Shown: positions 1-6,963 of the stretch, in pieces
Numbering within the stretch: position 1 is the first letter of the stretch
Layout of the letters: every line of letters starts with the position of its first letter
Virus record (IMG/VR): IMGVR_UViG_3300009610_000377
Span: 1 to 40,534 of that record
Length of the DNA stretch: 40,534 bases
Direction: 5' to 3' (one strand)
From: a virus
Notes under the pieces: generated by a model
Database searches by the model: none
Seen by the model: the letters and a program-made list of their open reading frames with translations, nothing else
Told to the model about the DNA's origin: nothing
Position numbers and translations under genes: made by a program

Positions 1-1
1 A

Positions 2-130
2 ACTAAGGTCCAGACAGAAGATGGTGTTGTATATGACCTTGGATTATTCCAGCACCCACCAAAGCATGAACATAAGTTTGGTTGCCCGTCGTGTCTAGTT
101 AAAAATGCTTGGACTGAGGAGGATAGATAA
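2..130 (+). CDS. 3' end of a small zinc-ribbon-like hypothetical protein (5' truncated)
   Basis: The frame is open from the window edge to TAA at 128-130, giving 42 residues with the start outside the window. It carries a GCPSC knuckle near the C-terminus, a Cys pair typical of zinc-ribbon fragments. The partner Cys pair, if any, would lie upstream. A strong Shine-Dalgarno-like GAGGAGG at its end probably serves the 18-codon ORF that follows. The protein is not recognised, and the metal-binding role is inferred from one motif. Confidence 0.5.
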   Translation, partial: TKVQTEDGVVYDLGLFQHPPKHEHKFGCPSCLVKNAWTEEDR

Positions 131-131
131 C

Positions 132-188
132 ATGTGGAATTTGATTCGTTGGATCTTCGGCCTTGGCGATCCTTGGACTGATCAGTGA
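132..188 (+). CDS. 18-residue Trp-rich peptide ORF (possible leader)
   Basis: An ATG lies 5-10 bases after GAGGAGG and opens an 18-residue frame with three Trp. The frame closes at TGA within GTGA, so the stop overlaps the GTG start of the next gene. This is the same coupling geometry used elsewhere in the left arm. It could be a genuine micro-protein or simply a device that delivers ribosomes to the downstream GTG. No function is recognised. Confidence 0.3.
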   Translation: MWNLIRWIFGLGDPWTDQ

Positions 189-379
189 TATTTTCATGGT
201 GGGACAGGCAGCCGTATCAGAAGCGTATGTGGATCATAAGATCTGCGTGGTTTATCAGCGGCATATGGCTGCTTATCCTGCTGTGGGAATGGATGGAAGG
301 GCATAGGCTACAAGCTGACCCCAATGCTGACGTCGTGGAAGAATATGAAAGGAAAAATAAGGGAGAAAAAAAGGAATGA
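185..379 (+). CDS. small single-TM membrane protein
   Basis: This 64-residue product starts with GTG, coupled to the preceding stop by a GTGA overlap. Residues about 16-36 form one hydrophobic, Trp-rich segment. It is preceded by basic residues (QKR) and followed by an acidic and basic soluble tail ending in a KNKGEKKE run, suggesting N-in/C-out or the reverse topology in the host inner membrane. The next gene overlaps by ATGA. I do not recognise the family. Confidence 0.55.
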   Translation: MIFSWWDRQPYQKRMWIIRSAWFISGIWLLILLWEWMEGHRLQADPNADVVEEYERKNKGEKKE

Positions 380-630
380 GCCTCTTAGCAATCGAAGCTG
401 AAATGCTCTGTACGTTGGCAGAAAAGGCTGCTGATATGTTAGATAATGAAGATAGATGCGAGCCTTCAGAAGGGTCAAAAGATATTACTGGAAGCATCAG
501 AAAGGTATCAGGCAGGATACGGGAAATCATCCATGAGCATCCTGAAGATCATGATAATGAAGAGCATACTGCACAATTTCATCGAGAAGTTGCGTCGAAG
601 GGCTGGGTAGGTAAGTCAGATGCCGATTGA
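376..630 (+). CDS. hypothetical acidic helical protein, 84 aa
   Basis: The ATG overlaps the preceding stop (ATGA), which supports the start. The product is acidic and predicted alpha-helical. Its C-terminal half holds a His/Asp/Glu-rich stretch around residues 53-68. No catalytic motif is visible and the family is not recognised. Confidence 0.6.
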   Translation: MSLLAIEAEMLCTLAEKAADMLDNEDRCEPSEGSKDITGSIRKVSGRIREIIHEHPEDHDNEEHTAQFHREVASKGWVGKSDAD

Positions 631-790
631 TATTGATCTTGATAGATTTTTTCTACAACTTACACCTGAAGAAGTCGCTGCTGTATTTGAGCAAGCGTAT
701 TCATACATGACAGATGATGCTAGATTATCATCTTTGGACGATATAATGACAGATTCTGAAAAGGATGAATGTATAGGCAGGTGGTCATAA
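620..790 (+). CDS. hypothetical acidic protein, 56 aa
   Basis: The ATG at 620 overlaps the end of the previous gene by 11 bases, and the TAA at 788-790 overlaps the next ATG (TAATG). The protein is strongly acidic and its segment LTPEEVAAVFEQAY is helix-forming. Placement in an overlapping chain is the main reason to believe it is translated. Function unknown. Confidence 0.5.
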   Translation: MPIDIDLDRFFLQLTPEEVAAVFEQAYSYMTDDARLSSLDDIMTDSEKDECIGRWS

Positions 791-999
791 TGCCATTTCG
801 AGCTAAAAATAGAAAGTGGAACGATGACGGTTTATGCTTAGAATGTGGCAAGCCGCCTGCTGAGTTGTATAATGCGAATGGTAGTTTTAGGGGCTTTGCT
901 GCTAGATGCAGACAGCATCTAAACCGAGCAGCAAAGAATCAAAGGGATTATAACAGAAAGAAGAAAAATGAGCAGCGAAATTCGGGACTCGTTGATTAG
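790..999 (+). CDS. small basic zinc-finger-like protein, 69 aa
   Basis: I start the gene at the ATG at 790, which overlaps the previous stop as TAATG. An upstream ATA/ATG extension is possible but would overlap the previous gene more. The N-terminal half has CLECGKPP and a later Cys-x-x-His (CRQH), a plausible C2-CH zinc site. The C-terminus is Lys/Arg/Asn rich, so nucleic acid binding is likely. Phages often carry such small C2CH proteins. The function is inferred only from the motif. Confidence 0.6.
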   Translation: MPFRAKNRKWNDDGLCLECGKPPAELYNANGSFRGFAARCRQHLNRAAKNQRDYNRKKKNEQRNSGLVD

Positions 1000-1519
1000 C
1001 CTGCGTAAGCGACGTATTGATATTATCCATGAGTTGAATCTGATCGAAAAGTCTGTTACTAGCTTGGAACAGATTTTAAAGCTAGAGCCTTCTATCAAGA
1101 AGAACAATCTGCTTATTAAGCCGAATGAAGATAGCAGAAGAATCCACATACACAGACCGGCTAATATAAAGATCGACGCATGCGTATTTACCCCTTGCTC
1201 TAGGCCTTTCATGGCACGGCGTAAGGATGCAAAATCCTGTTGCTTGGAGCATGATAAGTTCCAATATTACGAAAAGACGCCCCACAAGCGTCCGTCTGAT
1301 TGGAAAGGCGATAGCCCTTATGCGTGGAAGAACATGCTTGATAGCATGATCAAGTCAGGCATCGATGCTGATAAGGCTGATGCTTATATGAAAAAGCACG
1401 CAGGATTGGCGTCTAAAGCATTAGCTGATAGCGTTAAACATGAGGCTATTGTTAGGACTCATAGCAAGCATAAGGGTGCAATACTGATCCCCGGCGATGG
1501 GTTAAGTGCGAAGAAGTGA
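968..1519 (+). CDS. hypothetical protein with coiled coil and Cys/His cluster, 183 aa
   Basis: The start overlaps the 3' end of the previous gene by 32 bases in another frame. Residues about 5-45 are helical with heptad-like Ile/Leu spacing (EIRDSLISLRKRRIDIIHEL), suggesting a coiled coil. The middle (about 73-96) has Cys-x4-Cys, then a Cys-Cys and a following His, which could bind zinc. The C-terminal third is helical and basic. I do not recognise the family. Confidence 0.65.
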   Translation: MSSEIRDSLISLRKRRIDIIHELNLIEKSVTSLEQILKLEPSIKKNNLLIKPNEDSRRIHIHRPANIKIDACVFTPCSRPFMARRKDAKSCCLEHDKFQYYEKTPHKRPSDWKGDSPYAWKNMLDSMIKSGIDADKADAYMKKHAGLASKALADSVKHEAIVRTHSKHKGAILIPGDGLSAKK

Positions 1520-1680
1520 TGTCTTACTTTTCATTAGCCTTACTATGGCTCGGCGGATTCTGCATTGGTCTTTGGTTAGGCATTAAGATAGGCATTAAAA
1601 TAGCTATAATAGCTATAAAGATAGAAGGAGAAAGTGAAAAAGATAATCGTTATCATCACTCCACGCCTTCGCCCGACTAA
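1519..1680 (+). CDS. small membrane protein, 53 aa
   Basis: The ATG overlaps the previous stop (TGATG). Residues 4-24 are strongly hydrophobic with a GxxxG-like pattern (LGGFCIGLWLG), followed by an Ile/Ala/Lys segment rich in ATA codons. The tail overlaps the next gene by 47 bases in a different frame. Single-pass topology is likely. No homologue recognised. Confidence 0.5.
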   Translation: MSYFSLALLWLGGFCIGLWLGIKIGIKIAIIAIKIEGESEKDNRYHHSTPSPD

Positions 1681-2134
1681 ATTTATAGTCGAGGCTCATG
1701 ATGAATCTGATGCGTATAATCATGTCAGATTGCTGACTGATGAGTTTAGAAAGATCAATTTCAAGCGACGGGAATCTATGACGTTTGATTATATTTATTT
1801 CAACGAGCCAGCAGCGAATAAGGTCCGACGGACCTTGGATAAGAAGTATGAGAAGAAGTGCGAATATAGGTTATCTAATAACCCTGTAGAATTTTGCGGC
1901 TTGGATTTTAAAGCAGTCACAAAGAGAGCTAAGTATTGTGAAGTCCATCGCAGCGAACCTATTTTCCCGAAGAAACTGGCGTGCATCTGTACCGGCTGTC
2001 CTAAGCAGGTTCCGGAATGGTGGGCGAGCGGTATGTGCTACGGCTGCGTCAACGAGGATTGCGAGCATCCCATTCCGGGGGAAGCCCCCGGACGAGAAGG
2101 TTCAGAGAATCGCATTGCTGGAAAGGTTGACTAA
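1634..2134 (+). CDS. hypothetical protein with C-terminal zinc ribbon, 166 aa
   Basis: The GTG start has a good upstream GAAGGAG. The N-terminal 50 residues look like a small beta-alpha fold beginning KKIIVIITPRL. Around residues 75-105 there is a Cys/His group. The C-terminal part has CICTGCP followed by GMCYGCVNEDC, a clear multi-Cys zinc-ribbon region. Base composition rises in GC over the last 150 bases. Nucleic-acid or protein binding through zinc is the reasonable inference. Confidence 0.65.
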   Translation: MKKIIVIITPRLRPTKFIVEAHDESDAYNHVRLLTDEFRKINFKRRESMTFDYIYFNEPAANKVRRTLDKKYEKKCEYRLSNNPVEFCGLDFKAVTKRAKYCEVHRSEPIFPKKLACICTGCPKQVPEWWASGMCYGCVNEDCEHPIPGEAPGREGSENRIAGKVD

Positions 2135-2140
2135 AAAGCC

Positions 2141-2353
2141 ATGAGAGATCTGATTAGATTGATCAAAGAAGCATTGGAAGCATATATCTGCAGAGCTAAG
2201 GCTGATACTGAATATTCTATCTTTATCAACGCCCGCAATGAAGAAATGCTAAAAAAGATTGAATCTTCAGCAGTAGGCTCTATGGAAGAGGCTATGCAAC
2301 AAAAGATTATTTCTATGCCTATCCTTGGCAAGGGGAATAAGAGGGAGCATTGA
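2141..2353 (+). CDS. hypothetical helical protein, 70 aa
   Basis: The ATG lies 6 bases after the preceding stop. The product is predicted all-helical, starting MRDLIRLIKEALEAYICR. No motif is recognised. Its stop overlaps a TTG start of a small membrane ORF. Confidence 0.6.
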   Translation: MRDLIRLIKEALEAYICRAKADTEYSIFINARNEEMLKKIESSAVGSMEEAMQQKIISMPILGKGNKREH

Positions 2354-2478
2354 TAGGGTCAGTAATTGGTTTTATCATCGGTTGGCTTATAGCCCAAATC
2401 ATGCTCTATTTCTGGCATGATGAGATATGTACTTTTTTTGATAAATACCTTGGTTGGATAGTTGATAAATGGCTTTAG
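2350..2478 (+). CDS. small membrane protein, TTG start, 42 aa
   Basis: The frame starts with TTG overlapping the previous stop (TTGA), with GAGGGAG directly upstream though close to the start. Residues 2-22 are hydrophobic (GSVIGFIIGWLIAQIMLYF), followed by a short amphipathic tail. It ends just before the tRNA. The start codon and short spacing make this a moderate call. Confidence 0.4.
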   Translation: MIGSVIGFIIGWLIAQIMLYFWHDEICTFFDKYLGWIVDKWL

Positions 2479-2485
2479 TAACATC

Positions 2486-2562
2486 GGACCCATAGATCAA
2501 TTGGTCAGATCAATCGGCTCATAACCGATCAGTTCTAGGTTCGAGTCCTAGTGGGTCCACCA
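2486..2562 (+). tRNA. tRNA with CAU anticodon, probably tRNA-Ile2 (AUA-reading)
   Basis: The full cloverleaf is visible. The acceptor stem is GGACCCA/TGGGTCC. The D stem is GATC/GATC with GG in the loop. The anticodon stem is ATCGG/CCGAT around loop CTCATAA, with anticodon CAT at 2520-2522. The variable loop has five bases. The T stem is CTAGG/CCTAG with loop TTCGAGT. CCA is encoded at 2560-2562. It is not an initiator: position 1 is paired, and the three G-C pairs of initiators are absent from the anticodon stem. C4-G69 and C5-G68 match known TilS determinants of tRNA-Ile2, so lysidine-modified Ile is favoured over elongator Met. AUA codons look common here, which fits. Confidence 0.95.
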
Positions 2563-2567
2563 TATAT

Positions 2568-2804
2568 ATGACACATATAACCTTATTTGTAAGATATAAC
2601 AAACGATACAAGCTATGGGAGTTTCCATACGTAAGCCCTTATTTTGGCATAGATTATAAAGAACCATCCAGGACTAGGACAAAAGTAATAGCTTTGATCT
2701 ATGCTAATCAAAGAGCTGAGATTCTTAGGAAGGCATATAAGATTCCTGTATGGATAGAAGTATATAAGAGAGACGGGCTCAAACAAATGAGAATTGTGAA
2801 ATAA
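2568..2804 (+). CDS. hypothetical basic protein, 78 aa
   Basis: It begins only six bases after the tRNA CCA end, so tRNA maturation and mRNA translation share this junction. The protein is small, basic and rich in aromatic residues, with beta-strand character at the N-terminus (HITLFVRYNKRYKLWEF). No family is recognised and no clear Shine-Dalgarno is present. Confidence 0.55.
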   Translation: MTHITLFVRYNKRYKLWEFPYVSPYFGIDYKEPSRTRTKVIALIYANQRAEILRKAYKIPVWIEVYKRDGLKQMRIVK

Positions 2805-2808
2805 AATA

Positions 2809-2973
2809 ATGAACGAAGATACAATCAAACGTGCTATTGGAGATTTGTATAATGCCATCGAGGCGTGCAATAATTCAATCGCTATCGTTAGCGATCGCAG
2901 GTATTATCTCACCCAAGCTTTTATCAGCATCAACGCTGCATCAACGCAGCTTCAAGGGATCAATGACGAATAA
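2809..2973 (+). CDS. hypothetical helical protein, 54 aa
   Basis: The ATG lies five bases after the previous stop, and the frame runs 54 codons to TAA. The sequence is helical and neutral. The next gene's ATG at 2963 overlaps its end. Supported by chain organisation only. Confidence 0.5.
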   Translation: MNEDTIKRAIGDLYNAIEACNNSIAIVSDRRYYLTQAFISINAASTQLQGINDE

Positions 2974-3151
2974 TGTTATCAAGTTGATCGATTTGAACTT
3001 GGAAAATGATCTGGCTATCACTTTCAACGTAGCAGCATTCATATCTATGCAATCTACCACAACTCAGGGTGTGAATCTAGTCAACTTTGCTGGTGAGGAG
3101 TATAGAGTGACCAATTCCTTGCAAGATATCAGGAACGGACTTACCAGATAA
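2963..3151 (+). CDS. hypothetical protein, 62 aa
   Basis: I place the start at the ATG at 2963, preceded by AAGGGA. The same frame is open further upstream, but that part overlaps the 54-residue gene. The protein has beta-strand patterns (AITFNVAAFISM, GVNLVNFAGEEYRV). The stop overlaps the nuclease start (TAATG), so it is probably co-translated with the nuclease. No function recognised. Confidence 0.5.
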   Translation: MTNNVIKLIDLNLENDLAITFNVAAFISMQSTTTQGVNLVNFAGEEYRVTNSLQDIRNGLTR

Positions 3152-4056
3152 TGCTACCAGAAGGCCCTATAAGCCCCGATGCTCAAGATCTAGTTGATTA
3201 TAACAAAGAGGGCCAAGTTATAATAGTAGTACATGCGAATTCTAGAAATGATTTCTCATGTATGAAAAAGGGTGAATTATCAAGGGTTCGTAATCTGAAT
3301 CCAAGAACAGGCAAGCCGCGTAGATTAGAGGGCGGCTCGCTGATGCATAGATTGCTAGAGGTATATTACCAGCTATCCATGTGGACAGATTATGCTTTCG
3401 ATTTCAAAATCGATGAAGCTGTAAGATACGGTAGATATTGTATCGTCGCCGAGCAGATGAATAACTTAGATCAATCAGAAGCCGAGTTTATCATCCAACG
3501 GTTTAAAGAATACTGTGAGTTCTATATCAACGATACATGGCGGCCGTATATGATCGAGCAGCCGTTTGCAAAGACTATGTATGAAGATAAAGATTACCAC
3601 ATTATCGGCGAAAGCCAACTCGATTATGCTGGAATTGATACTGCTCCCAACGGGGGGATACCTGGGATATTCGTTGCTGACCACAAGACAGAAGAAAAGG
3701 CGACGAACCCTGATATCTTACAAGACCAGGGCTATATGTACGCATGGTGGTCTGAGCAACCCTACGTGGTATCAAATAGAATTGGTCTTCAAGAGAAAAA
3801 GAAAGACCCTTTCCATAGGGAAATCCTTCCTTATACTAAAGAGAAGGTACAGGATTGGTTGGAAGAGATCGTGTCGTGGGCTATCAATACAGACTCACAG
3901 ATTAAAGCTGGGTATTTTCCGCGCAATTTTAGCATGTGCCATGTGTATGGCCTGTGCATATTTGCCAATATTTGTATGGCTCAACCCGGAGATAGGGACA
4001 GGATCATCAATCGCGATTTTGTTAGTGGTTTGGATAGGACTCACTTTGGCGGTTGA
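3151..4056 (+). CDS. PD-(D/E)XK nuclease, RecB/Cas4-like, with candidate Fe-S cysteines
   Basis: This is a 301-residue recombination or DNA-processing exonuclease candidate. The PD-(D/E)XK signs are visible in order: GGSLMHRLLE with His66, GESQLDYAG with Asp158, VADHKT with Asp177 and Lys179, and the QxxxY motif at Gln193/Tyr197. Cys37 lies before the nuclease core, and Cys263, Cys269 and Cys275 after it. One N-terminal plus three C-terminal Cys is the arrangement that holds a 4Fe-4S cluster in AddB and Cas4-type enzymes. The C-x5-C-x5-C spacing here differs from the usual C-x2-C. The gene lies upstream of the Sak4-like ATPase, as in phage recombination modules. Confidence 0.8.
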   Translation: MLPEGPISPDAQDLVDYNKEGQVIIVVHANSRNDFSCMKKGELSRVRNLNPRTGKPRRLEGGSLMHRLLEVYYQLSMWTDYAFDFKIDEAVRYGRYCIVAEQMNNLDQSEAEFIIQRFKEYCEFYINDTWRPYMIEQPFAKTMYEDKDYHIIGESQLDYAGIDTAPNGGIPGIFVADHKTEEKATNPDILQDQGYMYAWWSEQPYVVSNRIGLQEKKKDPFHREILPYTKEKVQDWLEEIVSWAINTDSQIKAGYFPRNFSMCHVYGLCIFANICMAQPGDRDRIINRDFVSGLDRTHFGG

Positions 4057-4081
4057 AGTAATGCGTATGGATGACATATGA
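3947..4081 (+). CDS. possible overlapping small membrane ORF, 44 aa
   Basis: The ATG at 3947 lies inside the nuclease gene in another frame. The frame runs past the nuclease stop to TGA at 4079-4081, which overlaps the next ATG (ATGA). The product has two hydrophobic stretches (ACAYLPIFVWL and IAILLVVWIGLTLAVEV). The ATGA junction and TM character argue for it. The lack of a visible ribosome site and the 110-base overlap argue against it. Confidence 0.3.
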   Translation: MACAYLPIFVWLNPEIGTGSSIAILLVVWIGLTLAVEVMRMDDI

Positions 4082-4284
4082 GCAGCGCATATATCTATAG
4101 CTGGAAATATCTCAAGCCAGAATATAAGCTGTATTGGGTATCGACTAGGACAGCATGTGGGGGAGTGTTTGTAAATACTCTTGGTCATATCATATACGGC
4201 GCGCCTATCTTCCAAAGATGGTTGGGTAAGAAATTGACAGATATCAAATATGAGATTATTAGCATGAAAGAATTGCCTCGATGA
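4078..4284 (+). CDS. hypothetical protein, 68 aa
   Basis: The ATG sits in ATGA with the stop of the overlapping TM ORF, 22 bases after the nuclease. The product is Tyr/Trp-rich and basic with a GGVFVNTLGHIIYGAP centre. Its stop overlaps the next start (TGATG arrangement). No family recognised. Confidence 0.55.
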   Translation: MSSAYIYSWKYLKPEYKLYWVSTRTACGGVFVNTLGHIIYGAPIFQRWLGKKLTDIKYEIISMKELPR

Positions 4285-4544
4285 TCATATTATTTATATC
4301 GGAGAATCATGATGCATGGCGGGATCAGTGGATTAAAAATAATCCATCCTACTCATTTTATAACTATACCAAATGTATCTCTTGCTGTGGCGAACTAGGA
4401 GAGGTATTATCGGATCTTTATGATATCTCCAAAGTTATTGATCCTCAGCGAAAGGATCATCTTCAATCTTTTTACCGTGCTGCTAAAGAGATATTTATGA
4501 GGCCATATTTTAAATCGATTCGGTGCGGAACCTTTAAGCCATGA
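4281..4544 (+). CDS. hypothetical protein with CxxC, 87 aa
   Basis: The start overlaps the previous stop. Residues about 32-36 read CISCC and a further Cys lies near the C-terminus. The rest is helical with aromatic residues. It overlaps the next ATG by four bases. I see no catalytic motif. Confidence 0.55.
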   Translation: MIILFISENHDAWRDQWIKNNPSYSFYNYTKCISCCGELGEVLSDLYDISKVIDPQRKDHLQSFYRAAKEIFMRPYFKSIRCGTFKP

Positions 4545-4837
4545 AGACATCTCATCCATTGCCACACAAATACGAGAAGAGAGATCTAGGGTCGCTAAAA
4601 CCCTATTACGTACAAGCATGCTCGCTTAAGAACTGTACTCATTATCTATCATTCAATGCGGTTATTGGTATGGAAAGCATATGCTGGCGGTGCGGTACTA
4701 CATTTATAATGACTAAAAAATCTTCTGCATTGAAATACCCAAGATGCTTAACTTGCAAGCCGTCGAGACGTAAAGACGTCGCGCCTGTGGATAAAGATGC
4801 AATCGCGGCTGCGTTGGGAAGGATTGGGATAAAGTGA
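4541..4837 (+). CDS. zinc-ribbon protein, 98 aa
   Basis: Two Cys pairs are plain: CWRCG around residue 48 and CLTC around residue 75, with additional Cys at about 27 and 32. This is the size and spacing of a small zinc ribbon. The C-terminus is a short helix (DAIAAALGRIG). It is coupled by GTGA to the Sak4-like gene, suggesting a partner or adaptor role in recombination. The partner role is inferred from position only. Confidence 0.6.
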   Translation: MKTSHPLPHKYEKRDLGSLKPYYVQACSLKNCTHYLSFNAVIGMESICWRCGTTFIMTKKSSALKYPRCLTCKPSRRKDVAPVDKDAIAAALGRIGIK

Positions 4838-5607
4838 AGTTATCTGAACTCAGATTTGGCGATTATATCAAAGCCATGTTCGTTGGTAGGACTGGCTCAT
4901 GGAAGACCGGAGCTATAGGATCATTTCCAGAGCCTATCAAGATCCTCAACTTCGATGGCATGGATCGTATACAGACTATCAAGGCTTTATATCCATCGAA
5001 AGATATAGATTTTGATAATCTATCGAATAGAAACGTCCCTGAAATAGAAGACAAGCTGGAGCAGATCATAAAAAACCCGAAGAAGTTCGCAACATATGGA
5101 TTTGATAGCTATAGCTTTTTCATGCAGCATGCTATCAAATATGGCATGAAGAATTCGACCACAGAAATGATCGGCCAGATGAAAGTTGCAGGATTGAAAC
5201 AGTTCAATGTCGAAGCTGCGGCTGCTAACAATCTGTATGATATCATCCAACAGATTACAGATTGCCATTTTCTCATGACGGCGCATATTATAGAAACATC
5301 TGTAAAGAAGCCAGATGGTTCTGATGCTGTTACGAAAAAACTAGCCACTGCTGGCAAAGCTCCGTCGGTCCTTATGCCTGGGGTTTTTTCAGAAGTCTGG
5401 TCGTTTCATCTTGAGCCCGGCCAGCCGATAGGAAAGCCTCCGACGGCTTATATTATCACGCAATCGGGCGCTGAAGAGGGTATATCTACGCTGGAGAAAT
5501 CGGCATTGGGAGCCGCAGGCGCTCTGCCTAGAAGGTTAGATTATGGTACTGATCTATATGCTGCTATCAAGAAGCAATTGGCAGCGAAAGGATATAGTTT
5601 AAAATAA
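4834..5607 (+). CDS. Sak4-like RecA-fold ATPase (single-strand annealing / recombination)
   Basis: The 257-residue protein starts with GTG within GTGA. Walker A is GRTGSWKT at residues 18-25, followed by FPEPIKILNFDG, the usual strand after the P-loop in phage AAA_24/Sak4 ATPases. The stretch YGFDSYSFF is the Walker B-like position, and CHFLMTAHI is a later core strand. Sak4 proteins are compact RecA-core proteins that promote strand annealing with the phage SSB. The PD-(D/E)XK nuclease upstream and DUF669-like gene downstream form the matching module. Confidence 0.75.
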   Translation: MKLSELRFGDYIKAMFVGRTGSWKTGAIGSFPEPIKILNFDGMDRIQTIKALYPSKDIDFDNLSNRNVPEIEDKLEQIIKNPKKFATYGFDSYSFFMQHAIKYGMKNSTTEMIGQMKVAGLKQFNVEAAAANNLYDIIQQITDCHFLMTAHIIETSVKKPDGSDAVTKKLATAGKAPSVLMPGVFSEVWSFHLEPGQPIGKPPTAYIITQSGAEEGISTLEKSALGAAGALPRRLDYGTDLYAAIKKQLAAKGYSLK

Positions 5608-5690
5608 TGGCTTGCTGCGAAAGAAACAGTGCTAGATTGCCTTGTTTTTGTCATAAAGGAAAAGCGAGTTTAATGCCAGAGCCCATTTAA
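5607..5690 (+). CDS. 27-residue Cys-rich miniprotein
   Basis: The ATG overlaps the Sak4-like stop (TAATG). The peptide has CC near the start and CFCH in the middle, four Cys in 27 residues, which could bind one metal. It resembles in style the N-terminus of the following gene (CSC, CGCPCH). Size makes the call tentative. Confidence 0.35.
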   Translation: MACCERNSARLPCFCHKGKASLMPEPI

Positions 5691-5738
5691 GGGAGATAGA
5701 TCTGATCGTATCAAAAAGTTATAAGATTACTAACCAAC

Positions 5739-6062
5739 ATGCCTTATATGGATAATAAATATTTGCCCTGCTCTTGCTACGGCGCGCAATCTAAAGTCTG
5801 TACCGTTGGCTGTGGATGCCCATGTCACTCTACGCCCGAGTTCTCTGACAAGCTAAGGATGATAAAAGAAGAATATGATAACCTTCTATCCAAAGCCAAC
5901 GGTTCATCTGGTCTGACAGGCGATGAGGTTGATGCGTTTAGGGCGATAATCCCAATCTTATCTGATATATCAGAAATGGCTACGTTGATAAAGAGTATAT
6001 CAGAACTATGGCATGAAATGACAGAAGTGATAGAATGGTATAAAAGGATAAAAAATGTCTAA
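5739..6062 (+). CDS. hypothetical protein with Cys-rich N-terminus and helical C-terminus, 107 aa
   Basis: Residues 11-30 hold CSC, a Cys, then CGCPCH, seven Cys plus one His in about 20 residues, likely a metal-binding head. The rest is helical with coiled-coil-like spacing. An ATG at 5748 is an alternative start. No clear Shine-Dalgarno is seen. The end overlaps the next ATG by eight bases. Confidence 0.55.
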   Translation: MPYMDNKYLPCSCYGAQSKVCTVGCGCPCHSTPEFSDKLRMIKEEYDNLLSKANGSSGLTGDEVDAFRAIIPILSDISEMATLIKSISELWHEMTEVIEWYKRIKNV

Positions 6063-6315
6063 AAGATATGTATCAATCAGAACTGAGATCGATGCTGTGC
6101 AATGGACGGGGATCAATGAGGAAGAGGTAAAAGAGTTTGTAGGGGGTGATAAGATTAGTTCCATCTGTGGCAATCTACAGGTCTTTGATGAATTGCAGAA
6201 CTGCACCATCAATGCTAATGTAAACGATTATATCATCAAAGGCACTGAAGGCGAGTTCTATCCCTGCGCTGAAAAGGTATTTCTGCGTAAGTATGAAGAG
6301 TGTAATGCTGTCTGA
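6055..6315 (+). CDS. conserved phage protein with the EAVQWTG / DYIIKGxxGEFYPC pattern, 86 aa
   Basis: The sequence has the signature of a widespread small phage protein of unknown function: an N-terminal EIDAVQWTG, a middle Gly-rich turn, then NDYIIKGTEGEFYPC and a C-terminal FLRKYE. Family members are about this length. The start is an ATG with AAAAGGATAAAA upstream. It sits among replication genes, but no activity is established. Confidence 0.65.
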   Translation: MSKRYVSIRTEIDAVQWTGINEEEVKEFVGGDKISSICGNLQVFDELQNCTINANVNDYIIKGTEGEFYPCAEKVFLRKYEECNAV

Positions 6316-6496
6316 GGCTGAAGCGATTACTATAATTGGGGCGTTGCAATATCTTTTGATGAAGGATGGCAAACCGATAGCTATCATGCAGAGAAAACGA
6401 CTTGAGCATTTGAAAAAGCAATTGGATGGTCGAATCGTACGTGACATGTCGGATGAACAGTTGGTAGATGAAGTGGCAAAAGACGTAAAACAATAA
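6305..6496 (+). CDS. hypothetical helical protein, 63 aa
   Basis: I favour the ATG at 6305, which follows GAAGAG with short spacing. An in-frame ATG at 6293 would add four residues. The protein is helical and charged (MQRKRLEHLKKQLDGRI). It overlaps the previous gene slightly. Not recognised. Confidence 0.5.
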   Translation: MLSEAEAITIIGALQYLLMKDGKPIAIMQRKRLEHLKKQLDGRIVRDMSDEQLVDEVAKDVKQ

Positions 6497-6517
6497 ACTA
6501 GATAGAAAAGAGAAAAT

Positions 6518-6895
6518 ATGAGCATTTTTGAAACGACAGACAAGCAACTCAACCGCGATAAGCTGCTCGAACCCGATTGGTATGATTGGGAAATAACTGA
6601 TGTCGAAGACAAGCCTTCCAAGACCGACGGTTCGAATAACTGTTGGGTTTCTTGTGAAGGTATCGGTGAAAGCAATCGATACGTTCAGGTTTCCATTTGC
6701 TTCAATGAGAAATGGTCTCCCGTATTGATCCCTTTCATCAAAGGTGCTATGGGTGCCGAGCCCAATCCTGGCGATCAGTTCGAATTCACCAAGGATAAGC
6801 TGAAGGGAAAGCAGTTTTCGGGTTTCAATCAGCCCAAGTTGTTTGAGGGTAAGATGAGAAATAATCTTACCGATTTCAAGCCCTTGGCTGCTTGA
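6518..6895 (+). CDS. DUF669-like protein, candidate single-stranded-DNA-binding protein
   Basis: The 125-residue product has the DUF669-like layout: a tyrosine/tryptophan-rich N-terminus (WYDWEITDVED), beta strands (NNCWVSCEG, RYVQVSICF), then GDQFEFTKDKLKGKQF and a C-terminal NNLTDF. DUF669 proteins are commonly encoded beside phage recombinases and are thought to bind ssDNA. The start follows AAGAGAAAAT. Codon choice is more GC-rich and regular than in neighbours, which suggests high expression. The C-terminus lacks the acidic SSB tail. Confidence 0.55.
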   Translation: MSIFETTDKQLNRDKLLEPDWYDWEITDVEDKPSKTDGSNNCWVSCEGIGESNRYVQVSICFNEKWSPVLIPFIKGAMGAEPNPGDQFEFTKDKLKGKQFSGFNQPKLFEGKMRNNLTDFKPLAA

Positions 6896-6963
6896 TAGCT
6901 GATTGATATTTACCGGATGCTATCGAATATTGGGGGAATAAGGTAGGGTGTTATGGGTATGCC

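Noticed and set aside
2486-2562. Initiator tRNA-Met reading of the CAU tRNA
   Set aside because: Position 1 pairs with 72 and the three consecutive G-C pairs in the anticodon stem typical of initiators are missing.
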